Below are positions 32,916 to 44,984 of a stretch of DNA of 64,000 nt, in pieces. Each line of letters begins with the position of its first letter. Within the stretch, counting starts at the first letter, position 1. The stretch spans positions 227,546 to 291,545 of the forward strand of contig CAJJDP010000146.1 of assembly GCA_905182995.1 (NCBI GenBank), in the 5' to 3' direction. The position numbers and the translations under genes are program-made. The notes below the pieces were generated by a model, which saw only the letters and a program-made list of their open reading frames with translations, was not told the origin of the DNA and did no database searches. Source of the DNA: Paramecium octaurelia. Its lineage: Eukaryota > Ciliophora > Oligohymenophorea > Peniculida > Parameciidae.

Positions 32916-34853
32916 TAAAATTTTGGATTTAAATTTATTTCAATTTTTAGCTAATGGCTATTAGGTTTTAAATCGTATTACGTATGATTTAAAGAAAAAT
33001 AGTTTGTAGCTATTAGAAATATTTTTAGAATTAAAAATATAATATTGAGTTTAAACATAATTTTATTTTGTTCCTAAATAAATGAAGTCTCGATTTTAAT
33101 AATAAGATGATTAATATGATTATTTATTGTAAAATCTCAATAAATAAACATACCGTTCTTATTTAAAGTTTATTATAGAATTTCTAAAGTTATCTGAAAA
33201 AAAATCCAAAAATTCAATATGGCGACAGAATTCTATATTTTAAGTATATTGATGTATTTCACGAGGGTGTGAAGGCTCCTCAAAGAATAATTGCAATCGA
33301 GGCTAGTTTTAAGTTACTTAATAAGAAATTTTTTAATAAATATATATTATAAGAATAAAATAAGTTCGTAAATATTCTCGTATTAATATATTTTCTAATT
33401 GATTATACTAATATCCCTATAAAATATAAAAAAGAGTACAGGTATGATTTAGATCTTACATAGGCTTAATCTTCAAAAATAGCTAAAACCATCCTTTCAA
33501 TAGATCATTTGAATTTGTGTCGACAACAAGGGAACTAAAATTAGAATTTGATAATTTGGCCAATAATTTAGATATAAAAATAAATTAGAGTATTAGGGAG
33601 CATTCAGTTTTGAGAAACCAATATTGGTAAATTCTACGCTCCTCAAGTACTATTAAAAATATATCTCAATCAAAATACAAATCATCAGAAATCCTTATTT
33701 AAGTCTAATAGAAACTCAAATCTCAAAGGACAACCTTAGATCAGGTTTCAATCTTAGACTTTACTTAACTAAAGTTCAAATATATAAAGACATATTTTTT
33801 GGAAAAGTTTTTGGATTGGCACTAAATGAATTAAGGAACTTAGGTCACGAGGTTTAGTCAAATTTAAAGGATAATAGGTTATGGAGCATCATCTGATCAT
33901 TCAGGTCTCAGAATTTGAAAGCCAACTAAACTTGAATTTTTCAACTCCTCAATATGTTTAAACGGAATTGATATTTTCTATATATTTCTTCCTTATAATG
34001 AACGTATTCCTTCGGATTTCTTTGGATCGATGATATATTTTGTCATAATACAATTAATTATTCTTTCTTCAACCAGAGAATAGAAGTTTTAAGGATTTTC
34101 TTATTGGCGAGTTTCAACTTGAATTCAGTCATTCATATAATACATGCAATAGTGATAATCATGTTATTAATGAATATGCGTATTAATAATCATCAGATGT
34201 TATACGCTTGTTTCTCAAAAATTTTGAGAATAATAATATTCTAAAGAATTTATGAGGATGTTTAATTATTAATTTATACCAAAATTGTAGCTTCAAGAAA
34301 TAGGTTTGTCCTTTCCATGATGAACCAATAATCATAACATAAAATAAATAGGCAAAATATTTCTATTTTTTTTGTTTTTCAATAATATCGTTAAGAACAT
34401 AATTCAATAAATTTTAATTTTTTAGAAAACTGTTGAGTAATTGTTACAAAAAGGAATATATGTATATATAATACTTCAACTTAGGGATATAAAATTATGT
34501 GTTTATAGAACAAACATTTTTACCATAATTTATAATAATTATAGTTTAATATTAATTTAAAGTTTGATTAAAAAGTATATTAAGTATTGTTTAATTATAA
34601 AAAGAATTTAATACATCGCACTAATTCTTAAATATTATTCTTATCATTTTTAATATCAAAGCTTATCTAAAGAAGAATTGCTATGTAATTTCTGTAAAAA
34701 TATCAAGTTAATAAGAACATGAAGTATTATTTAATATTTTACGGCTATTTTCAATTTAAATTGCTGTCAGATTTTTTCAGATAGTTTGATGAGATCAATT
34801 AATATCATTTCCAATAAATATTCATATATTTATTAATTATTTATAATTTAGAT
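32916..34853. other. 1.9-kb interval with unassigned coding-like stretch
   Basis: No intact gene. Around 33220-33560 the plus strand has a long frame reading 'YFKYIDVFHEGVKAPQRIIA', which looks protein-like but lacks a start, a recognised family and a sensible end. Intergenic regions elsewhere in the window are much shorter, so part of this may be a lost gene. Confidence 0.35.
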
Positions 34854-36140
34854 ATGAAACAACAAACATATTGTTAATCACACTAAGGGTTTGCTCATTA
34901 ATTTATAATCCTAAATTAAGGTTAAGCTAAGTTGGCTTGTGGAGAATGTATTTATTAATTACAAGACAATTCAAATAAAGTTGACTTTGGATAAATCATA
35001 TCTATTTAGAAAGTAAGCATTTTCCTTAATTATAGGCCTTAACATCCCCGGATTCTTTGATTCAAAAATTGACATCCTAGGATAAGTTTAGCAATATATT
35101 CTAAAATCTAGCAAATTTGACTGGAGATGAGCTGAAATAGGAACTTGCAAATGTTGAATCATCTTTGAGACAGCTTCAAGTGTTTATTGATCAAGTTATA
35201 GCTAAAGCTAAAATGCAAGTTGATTTAATCATTGAGACGAGAGTAAACATCAAAACTGACTTGGTTCAAGTATTCTTAAAAATATAATTAGAAAATAAAA
35301 TATCCCCAATTTGTAAAATTGTTGGAAGAATTAGGTAATTCACAATAAATTGGTCAAATAGACATCTATTAATAGATAGAATAGAAGTTATCATAACATT
35401 TAAATGAAGTCAATTAAGGAGATACCAATGGATTGAATGGTTACCTAGATGAAACCATAACTAAGTATAAAAAATTATTGTAAGAATAATTAAAGAACAA
35501 CTTTCAATTGGATAACTTAAAAGTTCAAATAGATGATAGTTTACAATAATACTTAAATTTATTTTCTAAAATGAGCCAAAGTTATATGTTAGGACTCTTA
35601 GATACAACGAAATCCGCGCTTGTATCAGAAGAAAAATTCTCGGATTTGGTGAAATTAATAACAGATAAAAATCCTAAGATGATCATCCAAGCTAAATTAC
35701 TATATTAGGGTACAAAGGATGGTTTCACTGCAAATTCTTTTTGGAACAAAATTAATACCAAATCAAATTTGTTAATGATATTTAAAACCAAAAAAGATGT
35801 CATCTTTGGAAACTATTCCCCTTGCAAATGGGAAGCACATCTTAATAATTATGTGGAAGACCCAACAAATTCATCATTCATATTCTCATATAAAGATTAA
35901 TAAATCTAATTATACCCGCTGAAAGAATAGAAAAAAAAGTACGCAATTTATTGTTCGTAAAATTGTGGCCCTACATTTGGAAGCGGTTTTGATATTCAGA
36001 TTGGACCAACTTTTTAAACAGGTACATGTAAATTGGGATAGACGTATAATGTTGAATAATAGGGTTTTAATCCAAATACATTTTTTGGAAGTCCATAACC
36101 CTTAATCGCTGAATGTGAGATATATGAACTTTCAGGATGA
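34854..36140 (+). CDS. TLD-domain protein with C-x2-H zinc module
   Basis: 413 residues, two introns (23 and 22 nt). The N-terminal zinc module is C7-x2-H10, then C-x2-C near 36-39 (YCQSH...LACGECIYQ). A long helical, glutamine-rich region follows (LKQELANVESSLRQLQVFID, ITKYKKLLQEQLKNNFQLDN), probably coiled coil. The C-terminal TLD domain has LYQGTKDGFTANSFWNKI, KTKKDVIFGNYSPCKWEAH, SFIFSYKDQQ and AIYCSQNCGPTFGSGFDIQI, ending AECEIYELSG. TLD domains occur in OXR1/TBC1D24-type proteins linked to oxidative stress and V-ATPase binding; ciliates have many. It is convergent with the SPRY gene (70 bp between stops). Confidence 0.85.
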
Positions 36141-36210
36141 TTAAATTCCCTATATATATATATTTTATTAACAGTAAATATCTTGTAAAATTGCGATGGA
36201 AAATAAAAAA

Positions 36211-37348
36211 TCAGTATTCATCCATGATTTAAACTTTTGAATTGAATATGTGAACGCAGGGATGCAATTCTAGGGTTGTATCTATTGACATTTTCTACAT
36301 TCAAAACAAATTTTTACCCATAATATTAGATTCGATTATTTTCTCCATGTGATTTTTCCTTCTTTCATATTAATTTCGATGATGATGATATCATTTTTGG
36401 AAAATTTAAAGGGGTGTTCAGTATTGTTAACTTCCTTATCAAGATGAGAATAGGTAGACCCAGAATTTTCGATCAAATATGTACTAAACATAAATAAGAA
36501 CAGGCTTACCCATGTCCAATTTTACAAAGATTTAAATCGTTTTTTTATTTCTGAATGATTGATTTATGACAAGCTCCAACACAAACCCATTTGTGTTTTA
36601 AGATTTGGAGAGCGAAACGTGAGATCAGATTATTTGGAATTTCAGGTTCACATATAATCAGTCTTGAGAAATCAGGGCCACTTTTAATTATTTTACCACC
36701 ATTGTCTATACTAATTTTTTTGACCTTCTCCAAGTTTTGTTTGGTGAAATTGATATTCAATTTTTCTGTGGTGTATCTAAAATCCATTTTTTGTAGAGAA
36801 TTGTTATTGAGATTTTATTCTTATTATTGACTCTCCTAAGGTTTTTAGCTTAGTTCCCTCTCCTCAGAAGTAATTGTGAAGGAGGATGTTTGATTTTCTA
36901 ATTCAAAAGTGGAATCAAGGGTCTTGATTTCCTTGTTCAGGGCTTCTATATAAGTCATTAAATCATTTAATTTTGGTATTATTTTCGTTTCAATCGTATC
37001 AATTTTCATTAATTTGATGATTAATGAATTCAAATTCTTTAGGTTTAGATATGCTAAATTTGTTTCTGACTGGATGTACAAGGGGTAGAGCATATCGTCT
37101 AAGTTTTATGCCAACATTGATATTTCTCTAATATATTTACCGATACTCCTTTGAATAAGGACCTTTTGTTGAATCCATTCAGGGATCTTTGACAATGGTT
37201 ATAATTGTTTTAGATGTTCAGCATGAAAGTCAATTATGCAATATTGACAATAGGGCTTTAAATTTTTACAGGTTCTGCACTTACAGCATCCCAAAACAGG
37301 ACTGTACTCATGACCATCCACTTAGCAATGTATGGGATATTCAATCAT
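36211..37348 (-). CDS. SPRY-like protein with Cys/His zinc module
   Basis: 362 residues, two introns (26 and 23 nt). The N-terminus has a Cys-rich module: HCQVDGHEYSPVLGCCKCRT, then CKNLKPYCQYCIIDFHAEHL, consistent with a B-box-like zinc fold. A helical middle follows (LNSLIIKLMKIDTIETKIIP, MTYIEALNKEIKTLDSTFEL). The C-terminal half, starting RYTTEKLNINFTK with 'ILKHKWVCVGACHKSI', then FSKNDIIIIEINMKEGKITW, and ending LELHPCVHIFNSKVQI, follows the SPRY strand order. SPRY domains bind protein partners. The architecture parallels its TLD and WD40 neighbours. Confidence 0.75.
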
Positions 37349-37564
37349 GTCACGCTCTTTATTTCTTTTAAATTAATTAATAACTTTTCAATAATATACA
37401 ATCTTTTTTAATGGACTTCCTTTTTTATAATTATTTAATATTTTATTTCTAACAATCATAATAATTAAACTCAGTTACAACATCTCACAAAAACACATGC
37501 ATTTCAAGAACTAAATTACATACATATTATATTTTGAATATACACGATTTAACTCATATAACAA

Positions 37565-40500
37565 TCATCCCAACAGCACTTTCTAATCATCCACTTGACT
37601 CTTGCTCTTCTTCTTGCAAGAGATGAAAATCACAAATCCTACAATCAATACACCTAGCACAATAAGGATCATGGCCCAAATGGGGAACTTCTTTCCATCA
37701 TCGTCATCATCTGGAACTTCTGAGGGTGTAATAGTTATATTCAGATTAAGATTAACATTTGAGATGGAGTTATGTAGACTTAGTTTGATGACTTCGTTAA
37801 CCTATACCTCGGCAGAAGTAGTACAAACCTGTGGGGATCTCTACAATGTGTAATGCTGTAATTTCGTTTGGTCTTCTGCAGAGGCCAATAAATGTAATTG
37901 GCCATTTTAAGTATAAACAAATTACTAAATTTGATACATCTCACCTGGATCTTCTTCGTTGGTTGGAGCAATCAAATGAGCAATGGCTGATTTTGGATGC
38001 TCCTTGCTGCTTGGAGTTTCGAGATCATATATGAGTACTTCATAATGAGTTTATGCCCAATAGATCAGTGATAGAATATTCTCATTTGAGTGTATAATCG
38101 GATAGATATTAAGCAATACCCATTATCCGTATTATTGATAAACACCATTCAATGTAAATTACTTGAGATCGCACAATTTCTTACTAGTGCAATCAAATTC
38201 GTATTTAAATGAAACCGTAGCTATATTATTGTAGAATATTAGTATCTCATCCTTTCTTAACAACATTCCCACACAAACTGAGCTTCCTTAGACATACAAT
38301 TGATTCGACTTCAATGCACTTACGACATCTTATGGAAACACCTAATTCTCACTGGATGTCTTAGACAGCACTAGATTATTGAAATATACATTCCCTCTCA
38401 CATCTGCTGTAATAATCTAATACACGTCATCGTGTAAATACTGGAATTCGACAAAGAAAGGTGATGAGAATAAATTGATCTTCCTGAATTATTCAAAGGC
38501 AGATACATTGATGGGATCACCCTTTGTGTCATACACATATAGAATAAAATTGGGAATAGCGTTCGAATAAATGATGAAGTTGTTTTTATGAAGGAAGATC
38601 TTTTCGATATTGGTTGCGAATGGCAGTTCAGATTCCAATAATTTGCAATTAGAATCCTTGCATTCTATGACTTTTAGGTAAATTTATGCTCCCTTTTATG
38701 CTTCAACATAAAGGTACTGATCTTGTACAAGTAACAGTTTATTTATCTTATAGGTTGCATCCAATGTAATTTCAGTTTTGGTCAAATCAGCCTTCTTTAC
38801 TAACACAATTTTGTTGTCAATCAATTAGACTAACCTGTCTGAATTCAACTCTGAAATGTAAGGACTGAATTCCAAAGTCTCAGCCTATTTCGATAATGTC
38901 TAAACATATGTAATATTTTTTGATGCTTCACCCTGAGATATGTCAAATGCTTGACCACTGTACCACGATTAACCCAAATCTATATAATGTTTTTGAGCAC
39001 CATCTGCTTTATATGTCAAATTGAATGAGCTCTGAGACTAAAATATCGAAACACCTCTGTTCACAATCATGGCTGGAACCACTTCGGTATTGATACCTTG
39101 TGTGTCACTCTTCACTTATACTGTTAGAGTAATGAGTTTAGAGTATTAAGCTTACTAATAACTCTCCTTCAAATGAGACTAAACGAAATAATTTCCAGTG
39201 ATATAGTAATTGTATTAGACTTGCTTATTTGCACTTTGATCAGTAACGAAGCAATATTGATTGGCAATTGAGAATTAGGCTGTTGATGTATATGATAAGC
39301 TTAAAAACATCGAATTTATACTTGGCTCATCCACCTTGTGTACAAGTAGCCTGTATTATTCATTTTGTTAACCAACAAGATAATAAAGATTCTATAAAAT
39401 ATTAACCTGAATTTGGGATAATTTCACTGCAGTAAATTTACCAAGTGCAATCGTTTTCTCAAGGGAGATATTATTTAAATTCTTAAAATAATACACACTG
39501 GCTATATAATCTTCTGAATCCTTTTTTTTTATTATTCTAACTAAACGATTTCTCAGAATGACAATCTCCTTTTAATCATAATTCGGATCAACTTATGAGA
39601 ACCAAATTACACTCATCTTTTCGTATTCAAAAGAGATTATTTGCAAATTGCCTTCTTATTCCAAAAATAAAAGGTTCTTTTAGGCTGCAGTTGCATAAAT
39701 ATCCCCAATCACATTATAATCGGTAATCAAGGTCGCTTTGTTTTCAACAGTAACTGCATATGCCTAAATTGATTGTTCTGTTGATATAAACAAGTGAGTG
39801 CCATCAGTTACAATCTTCTTGACATTACCAGCTAAATTGATGGTTGTCAATGTATCAAATGTACTCTCTTTATAGTTTACATTGTAAATTGTTACGGTTA
39901 AATCTTGTAGAATTGCTAAGAAGATCGAATCTTAATTAAACCACCAGAGTTATTTATCAGAGTCTTACAATTGAGTGAATTGTCTCTTTGCAAATATGGA
40001 GACACACTTCAGTTTCAAACTTGATGTCTTTTCACAAGTGAACCCACTTATTTATTGGTCGCTGTGCTATTAAATAATCTGGATCTTGGGATTATTCTCA
40101 TTTGATAATGCTTTCCTATAAATCACATCGGTAGTATCATCTATGTTTGAGATTTCAAATTCTTAGTATTGCTCCACTTTGATATTCAGGATATCTGTGT
40201 TTAGAAATTCATACTTTAAGTTTGATCCTTGGAATATGGGGTTCAACTTTACATCTACTTAGTCTTAAAACACACTGGTTGCAATTAAAGCCTAAGGAAT
40301 CTAGGATAAGTAAATGTTTTTCCATTCAATATCGACACATGTGTAATAAATTTAAACTTCGCAATTATTACTCTAAATCATTTTAGTCAATCTATAGTCT
40401 CTAGCCATTGGTAAGGTGCCAGTTTAAAATTGTAATGAATATTCATTGTTTATGGCATACTCATAAAAGTTCTCATCATCTATAACTAAAAATCCATCAG

Positions 40501-41587
40501 AATTTGGATTTGAATTGATTAAGTTATTAGTGCCACTTAGAGTCTTGTCGTAGAGTTTGTATAATTGCTATGAGTATAACCCAAGAGTCTTGTCCTAAAG
40601 CAGAAGGATGGAACCCTTTAGTAAATGCACCTTATCGGTAGGATTGGCAGTAACTTGTGCAGTAAATGCCTATTTTGTGATTGCTTTATAATACAACTAC
40701 GTTTTTGAGAGGATAACGTAAGTATTTGTATAGACATTATAATCATATGAATAAACATCTGGTATCTGAGTATCGATGTCACTAATTAATTGCCATTAAT
40801 CATCTTTAAACTATACAGTGATTAAGTTTCCAGATCCGTTCAATATGCTAATCCACCCGTTTGTATGAGTTTGGAAATCTTTTATCTTCAATTCAAAAGT
40901 GTCCTTGTTCAATAGCACTCTCAGAGCAGCTTGGTCTAAATTATTTAGGAATACGAGTGTTTCATCCTATTCTTAATAAAGCTCCAATTTGTCCGTTGTC
41001 CCTCTCAAAAGGTATTGATCGATCATATCTAATTTTCTAAAAGAATCAAGTGGCTTCTCGATGGGTATATAGGCAGGAGGAGACTACTCAATTTTCAGAA
41101 TACTAAAGTAATCTCCATCATCATTCGAGCATTCTGTAACAGCTATTGTAGACATCAAAGCAATTTCAAAGCATTTTGAATTTGCCCTTAGTGTGCTGGG
41201 ATATAGAGCATCTAATCTAGGAATAGTAGAATAATATTTAAGGTCGTATTCAGAATAATAGAGGCCATTTGCAGAACGTAGATTGGCCATCATGTGTTAT
41301 GGTTAAGTGCTTGATGATAATTTTAACATCTTTGCAGATATTGTCTAGCCTACTAATCCATGGATACCTACCCTTTACACTTCAAATAAGGGAGTGGTAA
41401 TTGTAAAAAAAGGGACAACAGGTGAAAAAGTGATCTTATCATACGCGCTAGAAGTAAATATTTATGACAATGGAATCCTCATCATCTCATCAGGAGTTGA
41501 CGTAATATAAAGTGTGTTGTCCTTCAAATTTGAGCATTATTGGGAAAGGATTATTAAACAACTAAGCATTAAATGAATTCTTGTCAT
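37565..41587 (-). CDS. Large type I membrane protein, 1340 residues
   Basis: Single uninterrupted frame of 1341 codons, no intron. It starts with a signal peptide (MTRIHLMLSCLIILSQQC) and ends with a transmembrane helix, FPIWAMILIVLGVLIVGFVI then FIS, and a short basic tail (CKKKSKSQVDDQKVLLG). The ectodomain consists of many short beta segments with repeated patterns such as YAVTVENKATLITDYNVIGD, VHLLKGSILLLQDKTLGLYS and IDDENFYEYAI. This suggests several beta-propeller or Ig-like modules, in the style of ciliate surface or secretory proteins. No named family was recognised. The acidic DDDDD before the helix is notable. Length without any intron is unusual here. Confidence 0.7.
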
Positions 41588-42195
41588 TTTATTTATTTAT
41601 ATATTGGAAATATCTTTTTAATCCATATGTTACATTCTAAAATATTGTGTATAATAAATTCATAACATCATTCAATTTATCATCAATTTTATTCTGTTAA
41701 TACTATACTAACTATAATATAAAACCTAATTAGACAGAAAGTTGCTTTAAATTACATTTATTTTTCAATAATTAATTTAGTTAATTTAGAATAACATACT
41801 AACAGTTGTTTTAAAAGTGTAATGAATATGATAAGTAAGTATTTATAATTAAACTAATCAGAATATGTAGTTCTGAAATAATGGGTTAATACATTTTAAT
41901 GTATTTTGAGTAGAAATGAATTTACTTAAATGAGATTAAGAATTCTGTTATTAATTATATAAATAAATGATTTTTAAATGAACAATATGATGAATGACAG
42001 ATGTACCACTGAAAAGTCTCTGTTTTTTAAATTAAACTACTTAAGATAAGTTATTTAATCAGTCATGGATGAAATTTATTATTACAATTCTGTTAATATA
42101 TATAATATCCTTACATTTTTAACAATTGCAACTTTACTTTAAAGAAAGAGAAAAAAATTAAATGAGAAATTACAATTATATTGAATATTTATTAT
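41588..42195. other. AT-rich interval, nothing recognised
   Basis: About 600 bp between two minus-strand genes. No coding signal was seen on either strand. It should contain the promoter of the 1340-residue membrane protein. Confidence 0.5.
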
Positions 42196-44184
42196 TCATT
42201 CTTTGTATTTTCTTATTTTTATTTCTTTTTCTTCATTGTCCCATGTCACTAAATATTAAGCATCATGAGTCATGGCTCCATACAGATAATTATCACAATT
42301 TTGTATATAATAAATAGGAATAAATTATCGGCTATCAATTGCTTTAATAATGTTGATTGTCCTTCCGTTTTTATGTAAGAGTATCTATTTCTCCTTATTA
42401 AACTATTAAGGAAAGAAATCACATCTATTGTCATCAGACCTGATTTTCACTTAATTAGTAATCACAAATTGTTTAGTATTCTTATCCAATTCATAAATCT
42501 ACATGATTTTCAATTCATGAGGTTAAAATGTAAAAAGTGTGTCACTAATGAAACACAAACTGTAACCATTCATATCCACTGGTATTCTTTATATCGTAAC
42601 CCATAAATTTTGATTACTTATAAATTCAGTGACAAGAATTTCATTCCAAAAAGAACACGAAATTAATTAATTCTATGAATCATTCAGACTCAAACTCTTC
42701 ACCTCCTTTTTATGTTCTTTCAATGTCTAATGAAGACTCCAATAATTATTAGTTTTCGTCCAAAACTTAATAGTGCTATCATCACTACCAGATATAATTA
42801 AATCCTCTTTGCTATTCATTATTAACCCTCCCCGTATGTAATCAGTGTGGCCTTCCAACCTTTACTCACAATACCAATGTCTTTTGTCATTTTAAGACCA
42901 AATCATGATTAAATTGTCATTGCTACCAGAAATAAATTGCATAGACTTCTTCATGAAATACAGACACCTCACATAGTCCTTATGATCAGTCAATTATTGC
43001 TTTTCCTTAAGATTTCCATCCTTAAACTCGAATACTTTGATCAAACGGTTCTATCCAGCTACCATCACAGAAGAATCTAAAGAAAAAGCGAAGGAAAAAC
43101 ATCTGTCTTACTTAATTCGATTGACTAATTCGAATCTAAAATTCATATTACTGTTAACAGGCTCAATCCTATTTGATTGTATTTAAGAATTTTAGAGTGA
43201 AATTTCATTTTGATTGGAGTCATTTCTACCATCTAAACTATTTAAAAATTGTTTGAATAGATTGATAAAGTTCAGCAGTTGGCTTTCTTTAATCAACGAT
43301 TCATCTTCAATTTAAGAGAAAATGAATTAATTATGCTATTTAGTCTAATTGCAAGCTATATCATTTATATCTTCTTTTGTTAAGGAGGACCAATCCTTTT
43401 ACATCAATTAAAACTATTATTGAAGGATATCATTTTTGAGATTGGATGAGGGATAAACAATCTTATTGAATCTCTGAAGTTTTTCGATTATTTAGTTCCA
43501 ATAAATAATGAGACTGTTTTAATGTTGATTGAAATTTCCCAATGTCTATTGAACATTTTACTCCCATAATTGTTGTAATTCTTCTAATTTTTTATACTCC
43601 TGATTTTACGATAGACATCTCTTACAAGCTAATCTATTTTGGATATTTGCATTTTCTGACAAATTCACATAAAAGATCTACTCAAAATGTTTATCACAAA
43701 TCCAGTTATTATTATTTTCTAATCTGAATGATAAATTGAAATATTAATCAAAACTACATTTAGAGTCACCCTCAGTTAATTGTTTCAATTTTCTTTCCAT
43801 AGATTCCAATATGTTAACCTTCCAAATCATTTACAAATTGTTTAATTATTAGCCTAAACTTGCACTCTACTGACATAATATAAAATTTATAGATTGCTTT
43901 AGAGAATTCAAATCCTTCAGTTCTTTGATTTAGTTCTTGTTGATATTGGTCCTGATTGTCTCAACTTCATTTTGTGTTTGATTGATCATATTATCGATAT
44001 GTAATAAGCTTTCATTAGCTTTCTCCGTAATTATTTTAATCAAGGATTGAACCTCTAATTTTAAGTTAATCAGTTTGTAAACTCTTATTTCTACCTCCTT
44101 CTCTTTCTTTGGTAACCAAATTGACTTCAGGTTTTATAATAATTTATCTAATTCGGAATTAGAGAGAATCGCTGAGTCATGCAT
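42196..44184 (-). CDS. WD40-repeat protein with C-x2-H...C-x2-C module
   Basis: 662 residues in one frame without introns. The N-terminal ~110 residues are helical (KKEKEVEIRVYKLINLKLEV..., NMINQTQNEVETIRTNI), probably coiled coil. Then comes a zinc module WICDKHFEQIFYVNLSENAN...LACKRCL, the same spacing as in the two neighbouring TLD proteins. A helical linker leads to WD40 repeats: CFSFAFSLDSSVMVAGQNRL, LTDHKDYVRCLYFMKKSMQF, GLIMNSKEDLIISGSDDSTI then KFWTK, and a last blade ending THDAQYLVTWDNEEKEIKIR. WD40 domains scaffold complexes. Paramecium has a large family with this layout. No specific function can be given. Confidence 0.85.
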
Positions 44185-44984
44185 GATAAATAAAATAATT
44201 ATGATTTAATGATGATTTGTTATTAATAATGAGTCATTAAATCAAGAAACAACTGAATCGTGCGTCATCCATTATTGAAAAATCAAATATTCATTAAGAA
44301 AAATTGATTGATACAATTTGATTTTATTTCTTGAAAACAGTTTCAGTTTTCATACAAATAAAGCAGTACTATATGCACTCCACTTTTCTATTTTCATCAT
44401 TATTTTAGAGTATTAATTTTTTAATTACGTCATAATTTATAAGCAATACAAAGATAAAAAGGAATCAAATTTATTTTTAATATAATAAATCATTAAATTA
44501 AATAATTTGTACTCATTTTAACATAATGTAGCTTTATGGATTTATTAATAATTGATTCATCATATCTCCTATATTCAATAGAATTTTAACTTAATTTTTA
44601 GTCCTAAATTATAGGGAAAATAAGATTTAATTCTAATTGATCAATTAATAGAAGCGAGATAATACATCTTTATTTTCTTTATTCATATATGCAGATTGAA
44701 AAGTAGAATGCCAAGATGCATCAAATCTATATTTACAATAGCTATTGATTGCCAACTGATTGAATTCGAATTACTGGATTTTGTATTTCGTATTAACCTA
44801 TGAAGTATATATATATATAACAATTAGGTATGAGATGAAAAGGATGAATATTCTATCTTTTCAATTGTTATTTGGAAATTAGAGATGAAGAAAATAGTGA
44901 TTAGTAGATTTGACTTAATTCTATATTTTTTTTTTAATTATTGATATCAAGGGAATTAAGAATATTTAATTAATTGTTCTAGAA
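44185..44984. promoter_or_regulatory. Divergent intergenic region, WD40 / TLD genes
   Basis: 800 bp of AT-rich sequence between two divergently transcribed zinc-module genes, including an AT microsatellite (around 44800-44820). No motif was recognised. It should hold both promoters. Confidence 0.45.

Noticed and set aside
36545..36787. BRCT-like domain in the minus-strand ORF
   Set aside because: Read with glutamine codons and its flanking exons, the segment is the N-terminal part of a SPRY-like domain.
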